Below are positions 8,450 through 18,476 of a DNA stretch of 64,000 bases, piece by piece; the first letter of the stretch is position 1; each line of letters starts with the position of its first letter. The notes beneath the pieces were generated by a model. It was not told where the DNA came from. It ran no database searches and was given only the letters and a program-made list of their open reading frames with translations. Source of the stretch: Trichomonas vaginalis G3 (taxonomy: Eukaryota > Parabasalia > Trichomonadida > Trichomonadidae). The stretch covers positions 7,077,962 through 7,141,961 of the forward strand of contig NC_067208.1 of NCBI RefSeq assembly GCF_026262505.1. The letters run 5' to 3'. The position numbers and the translations under genes are program-made.

Positions 8450-10013
8450 GAATCTTATATTCAAGTTATGAAATTGCGATTCTTTTAGCTGTCATCAGCA
8501 TTTTAACAGCTAGTGCATGGAAACAATGATGTAAATCATTCTAATCTTATATAAAAACATCGATTTTGCTGATTAAATTTTTGGATTTCGTAATAAAATG
8601 ATCAATATTGTAAATAATTAAAGCTATTGTACTTACACATGATTTGTATATTATAAAATGTATGAAATATCGACTTAATTCGCTTGAAAATTTGAAATAG
8701 GGAGAATTTTTATATAAAACGCCTAATATCTAACAATTATTACATTAAATGAATACTTAAATTTGAGTAATCGATGATTTATATGAATTCTCTGGTCTGA
8801 ATAAAGAATATCGAAAATTAGTTTGATTTTGGGGTTGTTTTGATAGTATTGTCAAATGTAATGATGTAAAAACATGAATTTATTAGTAAATACATGCTCG
8901 TGTTTGAGTAAAAATAGATATTTGTTGTTGTGAAATAAGTATTTGATTTCTTGTAAATCTTGAATGAAAACAATAAGTTCGTATCAATGGGAAAATCGAA
9001 TATGTAGCTATTTAATTTGTATCAAAAGAATTTTTTAATGAGAATTTAAATTTCGAAGAAATTTGTTATGTATCGTTGAGTTTTGTAATTAAAACTGATA
9101 TGTTAATGATGTGATTTGCTTTTTTAAAACATTTATTAGTCTTGATGAAATAATTTTTCTTTTAGTTAAACATTTCTTCTGAGTTTGCTAATAAAGACGG
9201 AGTCCTTTGTGAATGTGACATAGGCGCCCGAGAACCGTATGCACAAAAACTCTTATTGGGTGTCTTGTCTTTAGATATTCTTTCAAAAATATGCCAAATT
9301 TGATTGATGATTTCTAAAAAAGTAATCTAATCATCTGATGCCATTAATTGTATTTAGAAAAAAAATTCGTTCTTTTAATTTTTTAAGAGTATCACAGCAG
9401 ATGATTAACTTTCCTTGATTTACGATACAACTAATTCACCAAATGCAGAAGTGCAATCGAATACAAACAATCGAATCTCCTAATTGATGAATCAAATAGT
9501 CCATTTTTCATTGAATTATTTAATCAAATCGTCTCTAATCATAGCAATCCTCCAAAATCAATCAGTAGTACACATGTTATCTTTGATCAATTCTTACGTT
9601 ATAAAGAGAAGAGCACATTTATATGATCTCAAGTATATTTTTGATTTTTTTTTACAAATCTTGTCAATAAGACATTTGAAGTTGTTACCGATACAGTTAC
9701 ATAATTTTGAGATACAAATTCACCGCGCAATATTATTTTATTAAACTAAAACAGAGATAATTTTCTAAAAATTTAAATCATACATTGATCAGTACCTTGT
9801 AGAAGATACACATATTGATTTCAAATTCGTATGCATTGAAATGTTCGACGACATTTACACTGTTCGTTTTGAACCTATAATTATTCCATTTATAGTTGAA
9901 ATGACAAAAATTTACCACATCAAGATAAGCGATGATACAATCGAATTGATCTCACATTTCAGCATGATACAAATATCAATAATATGTAAACTAAGAAAAC
10001 ATTATTGATATAC
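8450..10013. other. gene-poor host region with degraded coding fragment
   Basis: AT-rich sequence with no intact gene. Around 9440-9640 a frame reading NLLIDESNSPFF...FIELFNQIV...ISSTHVIFDQFLRYKEKSTF, ended by a stop, has protein-like composition and appears to be a relic of a host gene; it is overlapped by an 86-codon ORF in another frame that I regard as a shadow. A less AT-rich stretch near 9190-9240 (GGCGCCCGAGAACCG) has no assignable function. Confidence 0.35.
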
Positions 10014-10302
10014 TTAAGGGTGCACCCGTATGTACGTTTATTTGAGAGGAGGAGGATTACCCTCTCAATTTTGAGGGATTCGTTAGTTTATTTTCTCGAT
10101 GAATATGCAATAAAATTTGATTTTTACCTTATCAATATACTTCATATAATATACACATGTTCATGTAAAAACTTTTTTCCAAAATCCTCAGGAATTAAGG
10201 GATTTTTGAATTAGGGTTGTACAAACTGGCACAATTTTGCGGGCCGCCTGCCAGGAGCTGGCACGCGGCCAAAATCAAAAAAGTGGCCAAAAATCGGGCC
10301 TC

Positions 10303-10351
10303 GTGGCGTGGAAAGGGTGGAGCCCGAAGGGCGACATCCTTTCCACGCCAC
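10303..10351. repeat. GC-rich nested hairpin near the transposon left end
   Basis: GTGGCGTGGAAAGG (10303-10316) pairs perfectly with CCTTTCCACGCCAC (10338-10351). The loop contains a smaller hairpin GCCC-GAA-GGGC at 10322-10332. GC content is far above the surroundings, as expected for a structured subterminal region. Confidence 0.8.
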
Positions 10352-10957
10352 TCGGCCTATGACCACAATTATATAATATGCTCATTATTATTTTTTCTTC
10401 TTTTCTTTCTTTTTTTTCTTTTTCCCTTTTCCCTTCCTTTTTTTCTAGTTTTGGAAAGGAAAAAGTAAAAAATTTAATAATTAATTTTATTACTATGAAA
10501 ATATACTTTTTAGCTTATATTGTAAGCTGTGAGAGTTTTAAGTGATGGAAGATATAAATCAAATTTGAAATTCAACAAATCTTGTTATGATTAAGTTGAA
10601 TATTGTACTCTAATTAAGAGTTTTCAGTTATGAACTCAGGTATTATATAATAAAAGTATAACTCAAGATAATAAAGAGGTTTTTAAAATGTAGATCTGAA
10701 AATCAAACTACCATGTTTGATATGATTAAGTTGAATAATGTTATTTTATTAAATGGTTCAAATCTGTGAAATCGGCAATTACAAATTAAAGGCGTAGTTC
10801 AAAAAATTAAAGAGATTTTAAAAATTTAATATCAGAATTAAACTAAAAAAGGATTTAGTTATTTCAGTAATTATCAGAAAAGGTTAAAAAGATAGGGTAA
10901 GTAATGAGACTTGAGTGAGATGTGAGAAATCATATGTAAATAATTAGATATCTGATG

Positions 10958-11360
10958 AGTAAGGTAGTAATGAGAGTTAAGATCTGGTTAGTAAGGTAGT
11001 AATGAGAGTTAAGATCTGGTTAGTAAGGTAGTAATGAGAGTTAAGATCTGGTTAGTAAGGTAGTAATGAGAGTTAAGATCTGGTTAGTAAGGTAGTAATG
11101 AGAGTTAAGATCTGGTTAGTAAGGTAGTAATGAGAGTTAAGATCTGGTTAGTAAGGTAGTAATGAGAGTTAAGATCTGGTTAGTAAGGTAGTAATGAGAG
11201 TTAAGATCTGGTTAGTAAGGTAGTAATGAGAGTTAAGATCTGGTTAGTAAGGTAGTAATGAGAGTTAAGATCTGGTTAGTAAGGTAGTAATGAGAGTTAA
11301 GATCTGGTTAGTAAGGTAGTAATGAGAGTTAAGATCTGGTTAGTAAGGTAGTAATGAGAG
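10958..11360 (+). repeat. 32-bp minisatellite, about 12.6 copies
   Basis: The unit is AGTAAGGTAGTAATGAGAGT followed by TAAGATCTGGTT, 32 bp, repeated head to tail almost without change. Such homogeneity suggests recent expansion by slippage or unequal exchange. It is internal to the 10213-12108 transposon. Confidence 0.95.
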
Positions 11361-13247
11361 ATCTGCGGGCAGTAATGATACATCTATGAGTACATAACTA
11401 AAACCTGAGTTCTATGAGCGAAATCTGAGAGCTAAAAGCCGAGAGATCTAAGGTAAGTAATGAGAGAAGAGAATTTGAAATTTTACAAAATACGTTTACT
11501 CATACAAAATAATTCGCATTCTTTTATAACGAATCTCAATGCCAATTAATACATAAAACAGATTTTAGCAATCAATTGCAAGATTTAGAAAGATTTTATT
11601 TATAATCTCAGCCAAATTAACAAATATTTTATTGATTTCGAAAAAAATAGCAATAAAACATAAAAATATGACATTCTATTTTTCCAAAAAAAAATCAAAA
11701 ATCATTTTTTAACATGAAATTGATATTTTTTAATTTTTTTTTAAATTTTGAATTTTTTTTGGAATTTTCAACCATGTCAAAAGTCGGGATCTACAAATGT
11801 ATTCTCTTTGACATAGCATAAAAACATCCTTTCTTATAATTTCATTGTAAAATAAAATTTTCTTAAATTTATTGAATCCAAACTCAACTTTGCAACATTT
11901 TATTATCATAAAAACTAAGAAACATCAGGTAAACTTCAATTTGGAGAGCTTAAAATCATATCTAAATTGAAAAATAAGGGGAAAAAAATTGTAAAAAAAA
12001 TCTCATTAGATGGGGCAAAAAGTGACTTTTTTAATGTGTTTTTTAAAAAAATCGTGCCAGCTGGCCAAAAAAGGTGTGCCAGCAGGCGTGCCAGTTTGTA
12101 CAACCCTATTTTGAATTTTAAGAATTTTTTTTCGAATTTTTTCGAAAAAAAAATATTTTCAGAACAGCCTTAACGGCTAAGATTTAGGAACAATGTTAAG
12201 TATCAAAAAGAAAGGAGGTCTGATATAGACAACATATATCGTTGAAGGTTGAAAAAATCTCTAATATTTGAGCCCAAAATTTCAAATTTTATTTTTTTGA
12301 AAAAAGAGGCCACCCGTATGTACGTTTATTTGAGAGGAGGAGGATTATATTTTTGAAAGGTTGAAACATTATGAATATGTTAATTATATAATAATATGTA
12401 TTATTATAAAAAAGAAAAAATAAAGCACGTTAAAATTCTTCTTTCTTGATTTTTTACAAAATCTACTTAGAATTATGCAAAATATGACTAAATAATTATA
12501 AATTTCAAGTTAAATTTTAATTTTGATAAATAATTTAAATTTCAAAATATCAAGTTCAGTTCGACTATGTATGTAGTAATTCCTCAATAAAGTGCCAAAA
12601 CCCTATTAAAATATATGAACATTTTCAACATTTTAATGTTTTTATTTAAAAATTTGTTGGAATATGAGCTTCAAACAATTATTATGTAAATAAAAATAAT
12701 TAAATATATGTATTTATTCGTATTACAACCGTAGTAAGTCGATTCTTCCTTTCTTCTACTGAGTTTTGAATTTGATTTCGAATTGTAAAGAGATTCAAAG
12801 GGAAAATACTAGCGGATAAAAACTACCTCCATGAAAGGGTCATAATGGAGTCAAGTTGTATTTTTTGATATTTTTTTGCTTTTCGAGCCTAAATAGGTAG
12901 CCAAGATAATGCCTAAAAATAAGGTTCTAAATTCTGAAGTTTACATGATCCCCTCGTGTGCACCCTTAATATAGAGTAGGTGACAAAACTGCATACTCTT
13001 AAATTAACCTTAAATGTTCATTTTTCGATATTTTCGGTATTAACCTTATTGTAAATTTTTCCGGTGATAAATTTATCACACTGAGGTTATTTTTCCGGTG
13101 AGATTTTTAACCTTGATTTAATGAAAGTAATATATATAAATTTTATTATTTTTAATTTCGAATGAGTATAATAAAATATTTTTTATGTGTTTTTGTTTTT
13201 GATGTGATTTGAATTTTGTTAACTCTTTTCAAAATCACTTCATTTTT

Positions 13248-14717
13248 ATGATTTCGGTGGACTTAGAGGAGCTTATTGCTTTTGGTATTAAACAGGAAGT
13301 CACGGGCGGTGTCCCATACAGAAGAAGAACGGGATCTCCAAAGCAATATGTCACTTATTCATGTTCGTATCCCCTATGCAAGGCAAAATTTAGGGTTGAA
13401 GAACAAAATGGAGTGTTTACTATAAGCAAAGTTAATGAAGAACATTGCCATCATATAGGAGTTGAAATGGGTTCACATTACGCGAGTAAATTTTATCAAA
13501 AATGGATCGAACTTTATATTAAAAACGGTGGAAAGCAATTTCTTGCTCAAAAAGCATTTTTTGATAAGTTCGGAATTGATACGAATAACAAAGAAACGAT
13601 GAAACTTTTCGCGCAGTCTACTGATGCTTTAAAGCACAAATTTTATCGCCTTGATGAGATTATTGCACAAAGATTATCAAACGATCCTTACACTTCTTTG
13701 GAAGCATTTTTGAATAATTTACAGGAAGAGTGCCCAGATGATCTCGTTCAATTTGATTACAATGGAGATTTTTCCGAGTTTACAATCATATATGCACCTT
13801 TTGCTGCAAAAGAATTGGTGCATAGCATTGATAACCCTCTCCACGTCAATTCCACTCATTCTTTAATTAAAGGAAAGATCCAATTGTTTGCAGTAACAAT
13901 GAAAACAAGTCAAAACACAATTTTCCCCTTTTGCTATTTTTTAGTGAACCTTCAGACATCTGAAAAAATTCAAGAATGTTTGGTGAAATTCTGTGAGTTT
14001 GCGCACCTGGACCCACAGCATTGGAGCGCTGACTGTGCGCTAAACATTGCTCGCACAATTGAGGACGGATTTCCTCTTGCGCAGCTCAGTTGGTGCGCTG
14101 TGCATGTTTTACGCGCATGTGCAAAAGTTGGAAGCTATTTTGACAATCCACAGAATTTTGAGAACTTCTATTTAGCAATGGACTTTTTGACATTACGTGC
14201 AGATGCAACGAATGCAGAAAAGCTGGCTGAAGAGTCTGATGAAACATATGAGTTCTGGACAACAATGTTAGAAGAAGAAGAACCGCGCGCTTTGAAGTAT
14301 TTCGATAAACAATGGAGAAGAACCAAAGAACATTGGATGATGTTATATCGTGGAGAAGGTGATTCCACGAATAACATTGCGGAATCACACTTTCATCAAT
14401 TAAAGCAAACATTTTTCTTGGGTAAGAAAAATGAGCGCATTGATGACATCGTCATAACTCTCATCACTGTTGTGATTCCAAATGCGATTATTAAGGTTCA
14501 AGTCGCTAATGTTTTGAATGAAGAAAGAGCAGTAAGAATTCTTACAAGGGCAGGTAATCAGATTGTTGAGCAAAGAGCTTCAAAACACGATGAATGTTTG
14601 AAATTAATTCAACACATTTTGGAAATTGTCGAAAGCCGAAGGATTGAACCTAATGTCCTTATTCCATCTTTGAAGGCAATATTAAATTTGGCACAAAGAA
14701 GTTTAAAGGAAGAGTAA
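13248..14717 (+). CDS. MULE transposase with altered first catalytic residue
   Basis: 489 residues. The frame extends 13 codons upstream only to a TTG; the first ATG (13248) is preceded by TCACTTCAT, an initiator match. Residues 39-69 form a FLYWCH/WRKY-GCM1-like zinc finger (C39-x4-C44, then HCHH near 66-69). The transposase core shows HVNSTHSLIKGK around 199-210, SADCALNIA with Asp262, the WCAVHVLRAC Cys/His pair, and TNNIAES with Glu379. In MULE transposases the first motif is normally (H)V-D-x-T, so Asp is replaced by Asn201 here while the second Asp and the Glu are kept. The enzyme catalyses excision and insertion of the element (family knowledge); with Asn201 it is probably inactive. 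Confidence 0.9.
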   Translation: MISVDLEELIAFGIKQEVTGGVPYRRRTGSPKQYVTYSCSYPLCKAKFRVEEQNGVFTISKVNEEHCHHIGVEMGSHYASKFYQKWIELYIKNGGKQFLAQKAFFDKFGIDTNNKETMKLFAQSTDALKHKFYRLDEIIAQRLSNDPYTSLEAFLNNLQEECPDDLVQFDYNGDFSEFTIIYAPFAAKELVHSIDNPLHVNSTHSLIKGKIQLFAVTMKTSQNTIFPFCYFLVNLQTSEKIQECLVKFCEFAHLDPQHWSADCALNIARTIEDGFPLAQLSWCAVHVLRACAKVGSYFDNPQNFENFYLAMDFLTLRADATNAEKLAEESDETYEFWTTMLEEEEPRALKYFDKQWRRTKEHWMMLYRGEGDSTNNIAESHFHQLKQTFFLGKKNERIDDIVITLITVVIPNAIIKVQVANVLNEERAVRILTRAGNQIVEQRASKHDECLKLIQHILEIVESRRIEPNVLIPSLKAILNLAQRSLKEE

Positions 14718-14927
14718 GCAAGATTAGATAATTTGGACTTTTTTTAAAATTAATGAATAAACAGTATATTTTTGAAGTGTAAGCTTATTTACCCGAAGCT
14801 ATATTACTTAATATAACATTCAAAGTATTATTGCTATTTATTGGAGAACAAATTTATGTAATTTTCACATGAAAATTGATAAATTTGTATTTCCTTATGA
14901 TAATCAATTTTTGTATTTGTAGAGAGT

Positions 14928-15149
14928 CTCCCTGCATGATATCAAGACTTGGCTATAAGTCTTTATCCATTTTTGAAAATTGTATTGTAAATTGTAAGAA
15001 TTTCTGAATACTACTACTATAAAATATAATTGCTTATCTATGTATATTCTCCCTGCATGATATCAAGACTTGGCTATAAGTCTCTATTCATTATGAGTAT
15101 GACCCCATTTTTTACAAAAAGTGCCGAATTGCAACTTTGTCCCAATCTC
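14928..15149 (+). repeat. 121-bp repeat, one full and one partial copy
   Basis: Units begin CTCCCTGCATGATATC at 14928 and 15049. It is the counterpart of the longer array at 5098-5443. Confidence 0.85.
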
Positions 15150-15425
15150 ATTTACTCTTCATCACTTAATTTTAAACCCAGCTTTTGAGTCTTTTTGAAG
15201 CAAGAACTTGATAAATAACGTTCAAATAACAAAACAATTTCGTTTGAAACTAGAACTAAGATGTAGGTGCATAATTTTCACTTATCTAACGAAAAATTTT
15301 GAATGAAAAATTTGATGAGAATATTTATTTTATATCATGTAATACAATAACAATTCAAATAAAATACAGTCCTGTAAAAAATAAAATCGGTTATCTGTTT
15401 TATTAAACAATTGAACCTCCTTATT
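15150..15425. other. host flank between MULE and Maverick
   Basis: AT-rich spacer with no gene seen. It ends CCTTATT, of which TTATT is repeated directly after the Maverick's right end at 48283-48287. Confidence 0.5.
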
Positions 15426-16639
15426 AGTTAGTATCCCTAAGTCGTGCACTGTGGCACTGCGCGCCTCCGTACACCACTTAGCGGTTTTGACACTTTACGA
15501 AACTGGTAACGTATATTTTACAACACAACCATAACACCAACTTAACCTTAAATATTTACAAAACCATCTGACACATAAACGACTTCACTAACGAATTCAC
15601 TACCATCCTCACTAAATAAAAATAACCTTATTTTTATTTTTTTTAAATTTTTTTATTTCATTACAAAGACATGTCCGACTACATTTACTATGACTCTTTC
15701 CCAGAACGTTTCCGTGAACTATTCAAAACTCAAGTAAAACTGAGAAACATGCATTTTAACAAAGACAGACCCATTGACGATGAAAGAAACCCTGAATATA
15801 TTACAATCCCTTATGACGCAAAGTTCATTGCATACATTCCTTATGGTCGCAGAGGAACGAAAACTATTTCAACAAAGAACAAAAATTATTTCTGGAGCGA
15901 TGAAGAAAATTGCCTTATCTACATAAATGCATACTTAAATAAAGCTACATATTGTACAAAAGAAGGTTGGACTGGATTTGAGCTCTACATATACGACGAC
16001 GATGGAAACAGACGCTGTGTATACCCATACGATAATATGTACCATTGTTTTCATCAAGCATTAAACAAATACATAGTCAGTAAGGGTCTCATTCCTGTTG
16101 AGTAGATATGCTTTATTTTTGTTCTGTCATTTATATAAAAATAAAATAAAAATAAAATAAAAAAATAAACTTAAAAATAAATGATATCACTACCTTCACG
16201 CGTATGAAAACATAGCACAAAAATAAATTTAGGTGAAGTGGTGAAATCTCACCTCTTTTTTCACCCGGTTTTTCACCCTGTTGAATTCATTGCTTTATAA
16301 CTCTCTTCCTTGGTTTCTTTTTAGTTGCTTTCTTTACGTCCGTCTCCAACTTGACTGTCTTTCTTCTTCGTCCATAATGATACCAATTACTTCCACCAGT
16401 CAATGGGTCAAATGGTCTTTCGTAAGGGTTTCCATACATTCCATAGGGACCATACGGAAGAACTGCTGGTGGAAGTTGTGGAGAAGAAACATTTTCTTTA
16501 GTTTCATTGACTCTATTTAAATGTATTGTTTCACCTTTCATCTGGTCATTAAAGTCTTTTACGTGTTTTGCAAACTCATCGTCCTTTCCTAAAGCATTTT
16601 CTGACTCAGTCGCAACCAAATTGGATGCTTTATTTATGA
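15426..16639 (+). repeat. left terminal inverted arm of composite Maverick
   Basis: This is nearly identical, in inverted orientation, to 47057-48282, including the terminal 120 bp, the gene at 15671 and most of the gene at 16287. Homology stops at 16639, within the latter gene, where unrelated sequence (ATATCATTAATGG) begins. Confidence 0.9.
15671..16105 (+). CDS. conserved Maverick terminal-arm protein
   Basis: 144 residues, rich in Tyr, Asp and Arg, with no recognised domain (segments YITIPYDAKFIAYIPYGRRG and FELYIYDDDGNRRCVYPYDN suggest a small beta-rich fold). An identical protein is encoded at 47592-48026 on the other strand. It lies 245 bp inside the element terminus, so it is the outermost gene on each arm. 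The start ATG follows an AT-rich leader TTTTATTTCATTACAAAGAC. Function unknown. Confidence 0.8.
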   Translation: MSDYIYYDSFPERFRELFKTQVKLRNMHFNKDRPIDDERNPEYITIPYDAKFIAYIPYGRRGTKTISTKNKNYFWSDEENCLIYINAYLNKATYCTKEGWTGFELYIYDDDGNRRCVYPYDNMYHCFHQALNKYIVSKGLIPVE

Positions 16640-16670
16640 TATCATTAATGGTACCATTTATTTTTGTCAT
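16287..16670 (-). pseudogene. truncated copy of Gly/Ala-rich arm protein
   Basis: The last about 116 residues (from INKASNLVATESENA to RKRVIKQ) match the C-terminal part of the 178-residue protein at 46873-47409. The hydrophobic first 60 residues are missing and replaced by the short unrelated leader MTKINGTINDI. The breakpoint coincides with the end of arm homology at 16639, so the gene was cut when the nested Maverick sequence arrived. A product could still be made, lacking the hydrophobic region. Confidence 0.75.
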
Positions 16671-16773
16671 AAATTTACACCAAAAATATATTTTAGGTGA
16701 AGAGGTGAGATCTCACCCGTTTTTTCACCTCTTTTTTCACCCTCACGAATTTTCATGAATTTCCTTAAGATAG

Positions 16774-16830
16774 AAAAATAAAGTTAGTTTTATTTTTATT
16801 TATTTTTTTATTTTGTATGTAAAGACAGTA
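16774..16830 (+). promoter_or_regulatory. shared leader/promoter block (AAATAAAGTTAGTTTTA)
   Basis: The block from AAAAATAAAGTTAG to the ATG is repeated almost identically upstream of the second KilA-N gene (18477-18534). Its core AAATAAAGTTAGTTTTA also precedes both primase-helicase genes. It probably marks a common promoter class for early, replication-type genes of these elements (inference). Confidence 0.5.
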
Positions 16831-17493
16831 ATGTCAGTCGAAGCAAAAACATTCACTAACAAATCTAATGGCAAAACATTCACAAAAGGCACTTATAACG
16901 GTATTGAAGTCTTACGTAGAGACAAGGATGGTTACATTAATGCAACAAATATGTGTCAACAGTTTAGGAAAGACTTTAGAAAGTTGTTGGAAAATAAGTC
17001 CTGGGAAGAGTATTATAAGGCATTTTGTGAAGAATATAGCAACCGTCTGAATTCCGGCGGTTGGTTTTTATACAAAATTCATGCAGGAATTCCTGATGAA
17101 ATCAAACAGGTTAGAGGAACGTATGTAGACCCAAGACTTATAAACTATATAGCAATGTGGACTTCTCCAAAATATTGCATAGCAGTTGGAAAAATTATGG
17201 ACTCCATAGACAAGAAAGTTCATGAGAAATTAGATGAAGAAGAACTCGAAGATACAGTAGAGAATGCTAAACATTTGTTTGAAGAAGAAGTTAGAAAAAC
17301 GTGTGAAAAACAATTAGAACATGAACGTGAGATATGTTATGGTTATAGAGATTCTTCATACGAACTAGACCAATGGGAACAAGAAGATTTAAAGAGAGAA
17401 TTTAGAGAATATGAACTCGCTAAGATAGCATTAGAAGCTGCAGAAAAGAAGTTAAAAGTTTGGGGTCGTTTTGTACAAAAATATTGTGAGTAA
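16831..17493 (+). CDS. KilA-N domain protein
   Basis: 220 residues from the ATG at 16831 (six codons upstream are open only from TTG). Residues about 20-115 form a KilA-N domain: DKDGYINATNMCQQF, then RKLLENKSWEEYYKAF, and the conserved VDPRLINYIAMWTSPKYCIAV block. The C-terminal half is a charged, probably coiled-coil region (ELEDTVENAKHLFEEEVRK). KilA-N domains bind DNA and are common in nucleocytoplasmic large DNA viruses, phages and virus-like transposons (family knowledge). A regulatory or replication-associated role in the nested Maverick is inferred. It belongs to the KilA-N cassette bracketed by iteron repeats at 17551 and 19481. Confidence 0.85.
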   Translation: MSVEAKTFTNKSNGKTFTKGTYNGIEVLRRDKDGYINATNMCQQFRKDFRKLLENKSWEEYYKAFCEEYSNRLNSGGWFLYKIHAGIPDEIKQVRGTYVDPRLINYIAMWTSPKYCIAVGKIMDSIDKKVHEKLDEEELEDTVENAKHLFEEEVRKTCEKQLEHEREICYGYRDSSYELDQWEQEDLKREFREYELAKIALEAAEKKLKVWGRFVQKYCE

Positions 17494-17550
17494 ATGAACC
17501 ATTTATTTTTATCATAAACGACCAAAAATATATGTTTACGTTAATGTTTT

Positions 17551-17660
17551 TAGGTTATTCAATAATTAATTATTTTGAAGAACTGAAGGTGTCACTCGGT
17601 TAATTAACATCTCTGAAAAATGATGACAACATGACATCACATTTTGACGAAGTGCAAATC
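17551..17660 (+). repeat. iteron-like repeat, forward copy (nested Maverick)
   Basis: Contains the palindromic core TTCAATAATTAATTATT, then AACTGAAGGTGTCACTCGGTT and the block ATGATGACAACATGACAT. This is one of a family found in both orientations at 17551, 19481, 38721, 41433, 52557, 61059 and 63715. It faces the reverse copy at 19481, bracketing 18053-19361. Confidence 0.75.
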
Positions 17661-17938
17661 TTCACTTCGTGTCAAAATGCAAAAAAATAATGCTGAAAAT
17701 GAAATATATTTTTGGTCAAAGCTTCCACGAGAGAAAAGATTCCCCATTCGCTAAGGATTCCAAAAATGAAAAAATCATTGATTTCGGCTGAGAAAAACAG
17801 CAAAACCCTTCTTCCACGGGAACAAAGAAATAAAGAAGAAATAAAGTAAATTTTTATTTATTCACGTGGAAGATAGAGCACTTTTATGACACTTTTTATT
17901 CACGACAAACAAGACAAACAAAGAAAATAAGAAAATAC

Positions 17939-18011
17939 GGCGCTGTCGCGGTTCGAACCACAGACCCTGACCCCTCCATAACACCACCTTAGACCACTGT
18001 GCTACGTAGCC
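17939..18011 (-). other. decayed tRNA-like sequence
   Basis: Read on the minus strand this 73-nt stretch has a box A-like TAGCACAGTGG and a box B-like GGTTCGAACC at tRNA spacing, and is distinctly GC-richer than the surroundings. The acceptor ends pair in only about 4 of 7 positions, the T arm pairs only if the loop has lost one base, and no good anticodon stem forms. It is therefore a tRNA relic or tRNA-derived promoter rather than a working tRNA. Confidence 0.35.
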
Positions 18012-18052
18012 TGTCGACATAAGATTTTATAAATTGCATATTTGACGTAAAT

Positions 18053-18427
18053 TTATTTCCATCTAGCTTCCCACCGCATAAGATATTCATACGTGTTTGT
18101 AAGACATTCATTAAACTTCTTTTCTATTGCATCTAATCTTGCGTTATTTTTTTCAATAACTTGTCTGTATTCTTCATCATCTCCAGCAGTGTTTGGGTCT
18201 TCACGTTTAAAATATTCATTGTTAACCAATTTTTTATCTACAAATTTTATTAGTGTTTGATTCACTTCGTTATGATAACGGTCATATTCTTTCAATACGT
18301 AAGTGAAGACAAAATGCGTCGTACCTTCAATCTTAAAGCTTAAAGAACTTTCAACACAGTTTTGAGGGTCTGTCAGTGCGTCAATGAGATAGTATTCGAA
18401 GTCAGTCAATAATCTTTTTAAAGTCAT
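18053..18427 (-). CDS. hypothetical protein in KilA-N cassette
   Basis: 124 residues, helical in character (MTLKRLLTDFEYYLIDALT; NNARLDAIEKKFNECLTNTYEYLMRWEARWK at the end). No recognised domain. It is transcribed divergently from the second KilA-N gene at 18535, with a 107-bp gap. Function unknown. Confidence 0.6.
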   Translation of the reverse strand: MTLKRLLTDFEYYLIDALTDPQNCVESSLSFKIEGTTHFVFTYVLKEYDRYHNEVNQTLIKFVDKKLVNNEYFKREDPNTAGDDEEYRQVIEKNNARLDAIEKKFNECLTNTYEYLMRWEARWK

Positions 18428-18476
18428 TTCATACAGGATAAAATTTAATGTTGTGAAGAAATAGTGTTTATCTCAG

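Larger units (their letters stand above)
10213..12108. mobile_element. 1.9-kb TIR transposon (TAGGGTTGTACAAACTGG ends) with minisatellite
   Basis: The terminal inverted repeats AGGGTTGTACAAACTGGCAC (left) and its complement ending at 12108 are followed by further shared GCCAG...CTGGC subterminal blocks. It is flanked by TTTTGAATT on both sides (10204-10212 and 12109-12117), a 9-bp duplication (8 if the terminal T belongs to the element). TAGGG-type ends with 8-9 bp duplications suggest hAT or Mutator relatives. It encodes no transposase. It is nested within the TTAA element. Confidence 0.8.
10018..12965. mobile_element. 2.95-kb TTAA-flanked DNA transposon, non-autonomous, with nested insertion
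   Basis: TTAA at 10014-10017 and 12966-12969 flanks termini GGGTGCAC and GTGCACCC. The same termini are seen on the 120-bp MITE at 6737. No transposase ORF is present. The element contains a second, complete transposon (10213-12108). A 35-36 bp stretch beginning CACCCGTATGTACG occurs at about 10024-10058 and again at 12309-12345. Confidence 0.7.
12970..15149 (+). mobile_element. Mutator-like element with full-length transposase gene (left end uncertain)
   Basis: The right end (CCCAATCTC at 15149) is fixed by comparison with the truncated copy. I could not find a matching inverted left end, so 12970 is only the first base after the upstream TTAA element. The element carries one transposase gene, a 3' region and 1.x copies of the 121-bp repeat (14928-15149). 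Terminal inverted repeats and the 9-bp duplication usual for MULEs could not be shown. Confidence 0.6.
17494..18052. other. spacer with iteron repeat and tRNA-like sequence
   Basis: Holds the forward iteron copy, two short inverted GAAGTG...CACTTC blocks near 17649-17675 (GACGAAGTGCAAATCTTC then ACTTCGTGTC) and the tRNA-like segment listed separately. No protein gene was seen. Confidence 0.5.

Noticed and set aside
10217-10468. 83-codon ORF in the TAGGG transposon start
   Set aside because: It spans structured GC-rich terminal and poly-pyrimidine sequence, and its product is of low complexity; the ORF follows from the lack of stops in GC-rich repeats.
10958-11360. coding repeat protein
   Set aside because: The 32-bp unit is not a multiple of three and brings stops in every frame.
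12830-12870. left terminal inverted repeat of the MULE
   Set aside because: AGGGTCATAATGGAGTCAAG resembles the complement of the right end (GGGGTCATACTCATAATG) only over short blocks, and lies inside the TTAA element; not convincing.
17939-18011. functional tRNA gene
   Set aside because: Acceptor and T stems do not pair properly and no anticodon arm can be drawn; kept only as a tRNA-like relic.
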